Source: a gamma proteobacterium symbiont of Bathyaustriella thionipta
GTDB lineage: Bacteria > Pseudomonadota > Gammaproteobacteria > Chromatiales > Chromatiaceae
DNA: 14,747 nucleotides
NCBI GenBank assembly: GCA_025656895.1
Contig: JAHXHF010000252.1
Coordinates: 1 to 14,747 of the forward strand
Direction of reading: 5' to 3'
A program made the position numbers and the translations under genes. Below the pieces are notes generated by a model. That model did no database searches. It was not told the origin of the DNA and was given only the letters and a program-made list of their open reading frames with translations. Shown here piece after piece: positions 1 to 6,211 of this stretch (positions are counted from its first letter, which is position 1; the number at the start of each line of letters is the position of its first letter).

Positions 1-84
1 GAAAAAGATTTTGTTTCACTGCTTTTGCGTATGGTGGCTTGATGGCTGACTGTCAGGTTGATTTGGATTTCAGTGAAACTTCAG
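1..84. repeat. 84-bp repeat at left end, inverted copy at right end
   Basis: These 84 bases are the exact reverse complement of 14663-14746, and the match stops abruptly at base 84/85. The repeat contains a 9-bp inverted pair, GTTTCACTG at 13-21 and CAGTGAAAC at 71-79. Because both window ends show the same edge of the repeat pointing outward, the likeliest reading is the end of a multi-copy mobile element at which the assembly stopped. No transposase is visible, and I do not recognise the element. The left copy interrupts the zinc-ribbon gene next to it. Confidence 0.9.
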
Positions 85-356
85 TTAATATTGCCTTTGG
101 CTTCTTCATACCACCATTTTTGTTGTTCGGCGGTCCATAAAGATTTTTTACCGCAGTCTATGCAGCTATAGATATAGTCAACATAATAGCGGGGGCAGGG
201 ACCATAGCTATTACCCATTTCAATTTTGGATTGATCCGCCTCAATCGCATGTAAAGGCATTTCTCCACGTAGTTTCAGCTTTGTTTTATGAGCCTTAAGG
301 GCAGCCAGTGTGCGCTTTCGTTTGATTTCTCTTCTTCTGAGTCTGATGTTATTCAT
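81..356 (-). CDS. Zinc-ribbon domain protein, C-terminus truncated by the terminal repeat
   Basis: The predicted protein has 91 residues. Its first third is very basic (RLRRREIKRKR near residue 5), followed by a half zinc ribbon with C65-x2-C68 and the segment WTAEQQKWWYEEAKGN. This resembles the probable zinc-ribbon family (zf-trcl type, PF13451), small proteins of unknown function. As I recall the family, the sequence continues after AKGN with a second pair of cysteines (CRACR-like) that completes the metal site; here that pair is missing. The stop codon TGA is supplied by bases 81-83, inside the 84-bp repeat, so the reading frame was cut by insertion or by a rearrangement there. The gene lies 38 bases downstream of the TRIC gene on the same strand and is probably cotranscribed. 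No clear Shine-Dalgarno precedes the ATG at 356. It is likely a decayed gene; a full zinc-ribbon fold is not expected. Confidence 0.72.
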   Translation of the reverse strand: MNNIRLRRREIKRKRTLAALKAHKTKLKLRGEMPLHAIEADQSKIEMGNSYGPCPRYYVDYIYSCIDCGKKSLWTAEQQKWWYEEAKGNIN

Positions 357-372
357 GGTTATGATGTATTTA

Positions 373-393
373 GCCCGGGTGCAACATCCGGGC
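373..393 (-). terminator. GC-rich hairpin just after the TRIC stop codon
   Basis: GCCCGG (373-378) pairs with CCGGGC (388-393) around a 9-base loop, immediately downstream of the TRIC stop on the minus strand. No run of T follows in that direction, so this is at best a weak or attenuating terminator, or an mRNA 3'-protecting hairpin between the two minus-strand genes. Confidence 0.3.
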
Positions 394-394
394 G

Positions 395-1036
395 CTAAGA
401 TTTGAAACGAAATCTGGGCAAACTGACATCGTAATAAATGGCCAGTAGTCTTGAAATGAATATTGCTGACCCTGAAAGGATAGCGGCCAGTGTAATTTCC
501 AGATCAAGAAACAAAAAACCAATAAATAACAAAGAACCCAGCCAGGATACGGTCGCGTAAAGCGGGCTAGAAAAGACAACAGGTGGTTCATTGCACAGTA
601 CATCACGAAAAATCCCGCCCATAGTGCCGGTCATCACTCCCATGAAGCTGGCAATAAGGGGGGGTACACCGAATGTAAGAGAAACCAGTGTGCCGGCAAT
701 ACCGAATGTAGCCAGACCGGCCGCATCCGCAAATAAAAAATATTTAGGTGAAATGGGCATCATTCTGGCGGCAATGAAAATGCTGATCGCGCTGCCAATG
801 GAGGCGATAAAAAAGGTTTGATCGTAAATCCAGAAAACATCCCGACCGAGCAGCATGTCACGCAGTGAGCCACCACCCAATCCTGTAGCAATAGCAATAA
901 TGATAACGCCGAATAAATCAAATTGCTTGAAGCCGGCTTTAAGTACACCGGAAGCCGATGACACAATAACAGCCAGTAATGTTATCCAGTATAAATTTTC
1001 CAGTAGTGATGGGGTCGGTTCTAGTGTCATAATCAT
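395..1036 (-). CDS. Trimeric intracellular cation channel (TRIC/UPF0126) family membrane protein
   Basis: The protein has about 213 residues and is almost entirely hydrophobic, with roughly seven membrane segments. It carries two copies of the family repeat (PF03458), each with a glycine-rich turn and an Arg-Asp: GGGSLRD at about 54-60 and MGGIFRD at about 139-145. Bacterial and archaeal TRIC homologues form trimeric cation (mainly potassium) channels in the inner membrane; E. coli YicG belongs to the same family. The length matches the usual 200-220 residues. The start is uncertain: GTG at 1042, ATG at 1036 and ATG at 1030 are all in frame. I chose 1036 because a weak purine stretch (AGAAAAG) lies about 9 bases upstream. 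The gene is divergent from the lipoprotein gene and leads into the truncated zinc-ribbon gene. The family call is firm; the ion specificity is not visible. Confidence 0.9.
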   Translation of the reverse strand: MIMTLEPTPSLLENLYWITLLAVIVSSASGVLKAGFKQFDLFGVIIIAIATGLGGGSLRDMLLGRDVFWIYDQTFFIASIGSAISIFIAARMMPISPKYFLFADAAGLATFGIAGTLVSLTFGVPPLIASFMGVMTGTMGGIFRDVLCNEPPVVFSSPLYATVSWLGSLLFIGFLFLDLEITLAAILSGSAIFISRLLAIYYDVSLPRFRFKS

Positions 1037-1166
1037 TATCACTGCTTTTCTGATTGAGTACGATGTAGATGGTCTTCAGGAAAAAAACCTGCTGCCAGCC
1101 AGTGGTGTTCGAAAATTAAGTTATATTACCCCGAATCCGCCCTGAAGATACGGATGAGAAGGTCAA

Positions 1167-1649
1167 ATGACCGTAATGATGACAATGGAAAAATTAATGA
1201 AGATTTTATTATTTGTTCTAATACTTCTGACAGGAGCCTGTTCCATGCCTGACACAAACCCGATGACGCAGGATAGAATGGAAAATATTGTCATCCGTGA
1301 TGTTGACCTGATCGAGCAGCAAAAAGGCTACCTGGTTTTCAAATACCAGCAGGTCAAGATGGCGATGATTTCAGATGTGAAGCATGACCGTATGCGTATT
1401 ATCGCGCCTATTGTGGAATATTCTGAACTTACAGCAGAACAGAAGGACGCAGTCATGCAGGCTAATTTCCATACGGCGCTGGATGCCCGCTATGCCACGA
1501 GTGAAGGGGTATTGTATGCGGCTTTTATTCATCCTCTTTCGCCCTTGAGCCAGACCGAGCTGGAAGACGCGCTTAAACAGGTTTCAACGCTGGCGCTGAC
1601 CTTTGGTGATTCTTACAGCAGTGGTTCTTTACGATATGCGGGTGAGTGA
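1167..1649 (+). CDS. Small putative lipoprotein with YbjN/CesT-like mature domain
   Basis: The protein has 160 residues. Its N-terminus has a lysine followed by a hydrophobic stretch and a lipobox-like sequence, LLTGAC, with C25 as the predicted lipidated cysteine. Threonine rather than leucine at -3 makes the box slightly atypical. The mature part (about 135 residues) alternates beta-like and helical stretches. Its pattern FHTALDARYATSEGVLYAAF, then HPLSPLSQTELEDAL, recalls the YbjN/type III secretion chaperone-like fold, but this is a resemblance judged by eye and gives no function. A good Shine-Dalgarno (GAGAAGG, 1153-1159) supports the ATG at 1167 over the later in-frame ATGs. The gene is divergent from the TRIC gene and lies 88 bases before argG, which has its own promoter-like site. 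The product is probably anchored to the periplasmic face of a membrane. Confidence 0.7.
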   Translation: MTVMMTMEKLMKILLFVLILLTGACSMPDTNPMTQDRMENIVIRDVDLIEQQKGYLVFKYQQVKMAMISDVKHDRMRIIAPIVEYSELTAEQKDAVMQANFHTALDARYATSEGVLYAAFIHPLSPLSQTELEDALKQVSTLALTFGDSYSSGSLRYAGE

Positions 1650-1707
1650 AATCAGCCGGCAGCCTCCCTGTTTATCAAGACAATACAGTTTCCTGTAGGG
1701 ATTGCGC

Positions 1708-1713
1708 TATAAT
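1708..1713 (+). promoter_or_regulatory. Candidate -10 box of the argG promoter
   Basis: A perfect TATAAT lies 24 bases upstream of the argG start codon. No good -35 box is visible at the right distance, so an activator or a weak promoter is possible. No ARG-box-like palindrome was recognised next to it. Confidence 0.45.
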
Positions 1714-1737
1714 CCTTCCTTTTTGGGAGCAGTACTC

Positions 1738-2961
1738 ATGTCAGAAAGTGGCGTTAACAAGGTCGTGCTGGCTTATTCCGGTGGCCTGGATACTTCGGTT
1801 ATTTTGCAATGGCTGCGTGAAACCTATCATTGTGAAATTGTTACTTTCACGGCTGACATCGGGCAGGGCGAAGAGGTAGAGCCGGCCCGTGCCAAGGCCG
1901 AAGCGGCTGGCATCCAGGAAATTTATATTGAAGACATGCGTGAAGAATTTGCGCGTGACTATGTTTTCCCCATGTTCCGTGCCAACGCCATCTATGAAGG
2001 TGAATATCTGCTCGGCACCTCCATTGCCCGCCCGCTGATTGCCAAACGTCTGATTGAGATTTGCAATGAAACCGGCGCGGATGCCATCTCGCACGGTGCT
2101 ACCGGCAAGGGTAACGATCAGGTACGTTTTGAACTGGGCGCCTATGCACTGAAACCGGATGTAAAAGTGATTGCCCCCTGGCGTGAATGGGATTTGCTGT
2201 CACGCAAAAAACTGATGGCTTATGCCGAAAAACATGGCATAGAAGTGGATTTCAAAAAGGGCAAAAAATCACCTTATTCCATGGATGCCAATCTGCTGCA
2301 TATTTCCTATGAAGGCGATATTCTGGAAGACCCCTGGGCGGAGCCGGATGAATCCATGTGGCGCTGGAGTGTCTCCCCTGAAAATGCGCCGAATGAAGCC
2401 AGTTATGTAGAATTAACCTATGTAAAGGGTGATATTACTGCTATTGATGGCAAAGCCATGTCGCCTGCCAGCGTGATGGAATACCTCAACGAGCTGGGTG
2501 GCGCCAACGGCATTGGTCGTGATGATATTGTCGAAAATCGCTATGTCGGCATGAAATCTCGCGGTTGTTATGAAACGCCGGCCGGAACCATCATGCTGAA
2601 AGCGCATCGTGCCATGGAATCTTTAACACTGGATCGCGAAGCCGCGCATCTCAAGGATGAACTGATGCCACGTTACGCGGAAATGGTCTACAACGGCTAC
2701 TGGTGGAGCCCGGAACGACAGATGTTGCAGGCCGCCATCGACCAGACGCAGGCCGTGGTCAATGGTGTGGTTCGCTTGAAACTGTATAAGGGCAATGTCA
2801 TCGTGGCCGGACGTAAATCAGACAGCAACAGCCTGTTTGACGAGTCCATTGCCACCTTCGAAGATGATGCCGGTGCTTATGACCAGAAAGACGCGGAAGG
2901 CTTTATCAAACTGAATGCGCTGCGCCTGCGGGTGGCGGCTCGTCATGGCAATGTAAAATAA
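1738..2961 (+). CDS. argG: Argininosuccinate synthase
   Basis: This cytosolic enzyme joins citrulline and aspartate, using ATP, to give argininosuccinate, AMP and pyrophosphate, the penultimate step of arginine synthesis. The 407-residue length fits the common bacterial form; the E. coli enzyme is a longer, divergent type. The N-terminal nucleotide-binding loop AYSGGLDTS is at residues 12-20, and the second signature GATGKGNDQVRFE is at 120-132. The SPYSMDANLLHISYEG segment follows, close to residues 188-203. I chose the ATG at 1738, preceded by GGGAG at a spacing of 8; an in-frame TTG at 1702 would add 12 residues unlike the family and overlap the TATAAT box. The gene appears to be transcribed alone: it has its own -10 box and a strong terminator, and argH is not adjacent. 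Identification is secure. Confidence 0.98.
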   Translation: MSESGVNKVVLAYSGGLDTSVILQWLRETYHCEIVTFTADIGQGEEVEPARAKAEAAGIQEIYIEDMREEFARDYVFPMFRANAIYEGEYLLGTSIARPLIAKRLIEICNETGADAISHGATGKGNDQVRFELGAYALKPDVKVIAPWREWDLLSRKKLMAYAEKHGIEVDFKKGKKSPYSMDANLLHISYEGDILEDPWAEPDESMWRWSVSPENAPNEASYVELTYVKGDITAIDGKAMSPASVMEYLNELGGANGIGRDDIVENRYVGMKSRGCYETPAGTIMLKAHRAMESLTLDREAAHLKDELMPRYAEMVYNGYWWSPERQMLQAAIDQTQAVVNGVVRLKLYKGNVIVAGRKSDSNSLFDESIATFEDDAGAYDQKDAEGFIKLNALRLRVAARHGNVK

Positions 2962-2967
2962 CTTTCT

Positions 2968-2991
2968 ATCCCCGGCCTGGCCGGGGATTTT
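2968..2991 (+). terminator. Rho-independent terminator of argG
   Basis: ATCCCCGGCC and GGCCGGGGAT form a perfect 10-bp inverted repeat around a single T (2968-2988), so in RNA the top pairs open into a small loop. TTTT follows at once. It begins 7 bases after the argG stop codon. Confidence 0.85.
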
Positions 2992-3000
2992 CCATGCCAG

Positions 3001-3017
3001 TCAGTCTCGCAGACTGA
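3001..3017. other. Short perfect hairpin of unknown role
   Basis: TCAGTCT and AGACTGA form a perfect 7-bp stem around CGC. It lies 10 bases after the argG terminator, with no T run. It could be a second 3' hairpin or an operator-like palindrome in the leader of the next gene. Confidence 0.35.
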
Positions 3018-3102
3018 TACCGGACAGCCCGCTATTTAATACTTTTTCATTTTCTCTTTTTGTCTTGCGTATCACTGCCATAATCAGTCCAGGAGCCTAG
3101 CC

Positions 3103-3269
3103 TTAAGGGCACCTCTATTAATCCGTGGACAAGCACATTGAGTTCAAAATGAGCCGTCTCTGCGTTGCAAATCTTCGCAATAGCTTGCTATTACGTGCGA
3201 TTTGCGCCTTGATATGACTCATTTTGATTCTCAATCTGCAATGCCCAGGATTAATAGAGGTGCCCTTAA
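3103..3269. mobile_element. MITE-like palindromic element (159 bp) with TTAA target duplication
   Basis: The element spans 3107-3265 and is bounded by perfect 18-bp terminal inverted repeats, GGGCACCTCTATTAATCC and its complement. TTAA lies directly outside each end (3103-3106 and 3266-3269). Nearly the whole interior is also an imperfect palindrome: about 3139-3157 pairs with 3215-3234, and about 3167-3184 with 3187-3205. The RNA or single strand could therefore fold into one long hairpin. There is no coding capacity. Ends of the GGGCACCTCT type with a 4-bp TA-rich duplication are reminiscent of IS5-group elements, so an IS5-related transposase elsewhere in the genome may have moved it; that link is inference. 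The right edge is 48 bases from the likely DUF2339 start. Together with the argG terminator and the short hairpin it accounts for most of the gap from 2962 to 3313. Confidence 0.85.
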
Positions 3270-3313
3270 GTCCGACAGGCTTCCAGGTTTTGTCCGTGAG
3301 TTCTGGGGGGATT

Positions 3314-6124
3314 GTGAATATTCTGTTGCTGGCTGTTGTGGGGCTGGGTGTCGGCATTGTGCTGACCTTTATGGATAGAGATTCGGTGATTGTATTATTG
3401 ACCACCGTAACGGCTGTTTCAGTGGGGCTGTTGTTGGATTTGAAACAGCGGGTGCGACAACTTCGTATCGAGTTACAGCAACTGCGCTTTGCCATGAAAC
3501 AGGACTGGGAGGAACGTCATCAAAAAGATGTTCAGACAGAACCTGACAGTGCGCCGAATATGGTTGAAGCGCCAGTTGCCGGTAACAGGCCAATTGAAGA
3601 AGAACAGCTTGTTACAGCTGAAAATAGTACTGCAGTAAAACCGGTTCATTTGGCACCGATAACGGCTGCTGCAAAACAAGCCTCACCGTTAGCAGAGATA
3701 CAAGCAAAGAAAACCATTTCCTCAGCGGCTGCATCCGGGCCGATTGAGTCAATGGATGTTCCGTTAACACAAGTACCTTCAGAAACTGGCGAGAGCCGAA
3801 CCGGAGAATGGGGCTTGTTGGGCCGTTTTTTTTCTGATGGCAGCCTGTTTGTGCGTGTTGGTGTATTGTTGCTGTTCTTTGGCGCGGCCTTCCTGGTCAA
3901 ACTGGCGGCTGAAAAAATGGTATTCCCCATTGAGTTGCGACTTGTCACGCTAGCCGCCAGTGGTCTGGCCGTTGTGTGGCTGGGGTACCGTTTACGTCAT
4001 CGTAACCCGGTCTGGTCGTTGGTGACGCAGGGTGGCGGCATGGGCCTGTTTTACATCACTGTGTACGCGGCCTTTCGCTTGTACGCGCTGATACCTGCCA
4101 GTGGTGCATTCGCCTTGTTGCTGGCTGCCTGTGTCGGTACCGCCTGGCTTGCTGTGCGCCAGAATGCGCGCACCCTGTTAAGCATAGGCATCGCAGGTGG
4201 CTTTCTGGCACCGGTGCTGGCTTCGACTGGCAGTGGCAGCCATGTGATACTGTTCAGCTATTACGCACTGCTGAATCTGCTTATCTTTGCGGTGGCCTGG
4301 TTCAAGTCCTGGCGAACCGTCAACCTGCTGGGCTTCGGCTTTACTTTTTTTATTGGTGCTTTGTGGGGCCTGGATCATTATCGTGATGCCTGGTTTGCCA
4401 GCACGGAACCTTTTCTCATTCTGTTCTTTGTGTTCTATGTCGCTATCTCGATTCTGTATGCCTTGAAGCAGCCACCCAGGCTGAAAGGGCTGGTGGATGG
4501 CACGTTGGTTTTTGGAACACCGATTATTGCTTTTGCCTTGCAAACCCTGATGGTGTGGGACATGCAAAAAGGTGTGGCCTGGAGTGCCTTTATTCTGGGT
4601 ATATTTTATCTGTTGCTGACCCTGATATTACACAGACTGGACGGGCAGCACAGCCGTCTTCTCAGGCAGGCCTTTCTGGCGCTGGGTATTGTTTTTGTGT
4701 CGCTGGCCGTGCCCTATGCATTTGATGCACAGCAAACATCGGCAAGCTGGGCCCTGGAAGGGCTGGCCATTTTATGGGTGGGTTTACGCCAGCGTTCCTG
4801 CTGGCAGGTGGGGTTTGGCGGCCTGCTGCAACTGGGGGCCGGACTGGTGTTTGTGTCGGCGCTGCCTTTTGCAGGCGAAACGGCTTTTATCAACAGTGCC
4901 TTTTTGGGAACCACCTTGATCGCTGTCGCGGCACTGCTTAGCTCGGCCCTGTTGTACCATCTGGCATCTGCCAAATTCCCGATGTATGTCATGACGGGAC
5001 AACTGTTGTTCGGCTGGGGGCTGCTGTGGTGGACAGCAGGGGCATTGTGGCAGCTTGAATCACATTTTCAGGGGGCTTATCCCTATTCCGGCAGTTTGAT
5101 TGTGTTTGCGTTAACGGCTCTGGGGTTGAATGTGCTGGCAGAAAGGCTGCGCTGGAAGCTGCCGCGTCTGGCGGCCTTGTTGCTGATTCCGCTGAGCTTT
5201 TTGCTGGCTTTTATATGGTTGACTGATTTTTTGCATCCGGCTGTTGATCTGGGATATCTGGCCTGGCCTCTGGTCTTCGCCATTAGCTATTGGATATTGT
5301 GGCGTTGTGAGCGCAGTGAGATACCGGGTTTTAGCGAACCGGCACATCCACTTATGGCTTTGCTGGCCTCTGCTTTGCTCAGCTGGGAACTGCTGTGGCA
5401 ATTAAAGCAATGGCTGCCACTTGATTCACCCTGGCTTGCAGCTGCGCTGATACTGCCCACGGCCGCGCTGTTACTGGCTATTCTCAAACGGGCATTCTGG
5501 CCGTTCAACAGACATTATGAATTGTATCTGAAACTGGCACTTGCACCACTGACATTGGCATTATTGCTATGGGGGCTATGGGTGTTGGCTAATCCGCTGA
5601 ATATGCAGCCCTTGCCCTATCTGCCCTTGTTGAATCCGCTTGATCTGACCCAGTTGGCCTTGCTGTTTTTGCTCTATCGTTCCCTGTCGGTTTTGTTCGG
5701 TCGGCAGCAAGGGATGAATGGAGAACACGATGTGCTGTGGATTCTGTCCATTCCGGTCTTTGTGTGGCTTAACGCCATGCTGCTACGCAGTATTCATCAC
5801 TGGAGTGATATTCCTTATCAGTTGCCGCTAATGATGCAATCGGATCTGGTGCAAACCCTGATCTCGGTATTCTGGGCGATGAGTGGAGTGGCTTTGATGT
5901 TGTTAGCAAAAAACAGCTCACAACGCAGAGCCTGGTGGCTGGCTGGTTCACTGCTGCTGGGCGTGGTAGTGATCAAGTTGTTTCTGGTCGATCTGGCAGC
6001 CAGTGGCACGCTTGAACGTACCGTTTCCTTTCTGGTGGTGGGTGGGCTGCTGGTGGTGATTGGTTATTTTGTACCCCTACCTCCCGCTGCTGGTGACAAA
6101 ACTGAACAGGAGAAACAGGCATAG
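3314..6124 (+). CDS. DUF2339 family large polytopic membrane protein
   Basis: The product has about 936 residues. It starts with one hydrophobic segment (residues 2-20) and a second at about 25-38. A charged, probably coiled-coil stretch follows (LKQRVRQLRIELQQLRFAMK, about 40-60), then a low-complexity soluble linker to about residue 170. The rest is a long run of some twenty or more membrane segments. GRFFSDGSLFVRVGVLLLFFG and the following KLAAEKMVFPIELRL match the conserved opening of DUF2339 (PF10101). The function of the family is unknown; it sits in the inner membrane. The frame stays open further left to a TTG at 3224, but those residues are encoded by the palindromic element. I prefer the GTG at 3314, preceded by GGGGGG at a short spacing; a GTG at 3296 is also possible. 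The element may have displaced the native promoter or start. Family membership is confident, the start is not. Confidence 0.88.
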   Translation: MNILLLAVVGLGVGIVLTFMDRDSVIVLLTTVTAVSVGLLLDLKQRVRQLRIELQQLRFAMKQDWEERHQKDVQTEPDSAPNMVEAPVAGNRPIEEEQLVTAENSTAVKPVHLAPITAAAKQASPLAEIQAKKTISSAAASGPIESMDVPLTQVPSETGESRTGEWGLLGRFFSDGSLFVRVGVLLLFFGAAFLVKLAAEKMVFPIELRLVTLAASGLAVVWLGYRLRHRNPVWSLVTQGGGMGLFYITVYAAFRLYALIPASGAFALLLAACVGTAWLAVRQNARTLLSIGIAGGFLAPVLASTGSGSHVILFSYYALLNLLIFAVAWFKSWRTVNLLGFGFTFFIGALWGLDHYRDAWFASTEPFLILFFVFYVAISILYALKQPPRLKGLVDGTLVFGTPIIAFALQTLMVWDMQKGVAWSAFILGIFYLLLTLILHRLDGQHSRLLRQAFLALGIVFVSLAVPYAFDAQQTSASWALEGLAILWVGLRQRSCWQVGFGGLLQLGAGLVFVSALPFAGETAFINSAFLGTTLIAVAALLSSALLYHLASAKFPMYVMTGQLLFGWGLLWWTAGALWQLESHFQGAYPYSGSLIVFALTALGLNVLAERLRWKLPRLAALLLIPLSFLLAFIWLTDFLHPAVDLGYLAWPLVFAISYWILWRCERSEIPGFSEPAHPLMALLASALLSWELLWQLKQWLPLDSPWLAAALILPTAALLLAILKRAFWPFNRHYELYLKLALAPLTLALLLWGLWVLANPLNMQPLPYLPLLNPLDLTQLALLFLLYRSLSVLFGRQQGMNGEHDVLWILSIPVFVWLNAMLLRSIHHWSDIPYQLPLMMQSDLVQTLISVFWAMSGVALMLLAKNSSQRRAWWLAGSLLLGVVVIKLFLVDLAASGTLERTVSFLVVGGLLVVIGYFVPLPPAAGDKTEQEKQA

Positions 6125-6182
6125 ATCCGTGCTGTGTTGCCGGCTAAAAGGCTATCTATACTAAGCGCGGCTATCCTGTATT

Positions 6183-6196
6183 ACCTGAATTCAGGT
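6183..6196. promoter_or_regulatory. 14-bp perfect palindrome before the NERD-helicase gene
   Basis: ACCTGAATTCAGGT is a perfect palindrome ending 15 bases before the start codon. A -10-like TATACT is at 6157-6162, but no convincing -35 goes with it. The palindrome could be a repressor site or a hairpin that hides the ribosome-binding region. It does not match the SOS box pattern CTGT-N8-ACAG. Confidence 0.35.
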
Positions 6197-6211
6197 TAAA
6201 CTGGCCTGTAT

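Noticed and set aside
13..79. Integron attC site or CRISPR-like repeat in the terminal repeat
   Set aside because: The 9-bp inverted pair lacks the GTTRRRY/RYYYAAC core sites, and there is no array of spaced repeats anywhere in the window.
1077..1091. CAGG-(A)7-CCTG hairpin between the divergent TRIC and lipoprotein genes
   Set aside because: The stem is only 4 bp with an all-A loop, too weak to call a terminator or operator.
1702..1737. Upstream TTG extension of argG by 12 residues
   Set aside because: The added residues do not resemble ArgG, overlap the TATAAT box, and the ATG at 1738 has a well-placed Shine-Dalgarno.
1646..1879. Plus-strand 77-codon frame overlapping the lipoprotein stop
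   Set aside because: It lies mostly within argG in another frame, has no recognisable protein pattern, and is explained as a shadow of argG.
6170..6211. LexA (SOS) box before the NERD-helicase gene
   Set aside because: CTGT occurs at 6175, but ACAG is not found at the required distance; the palindrome present has a different sequence.
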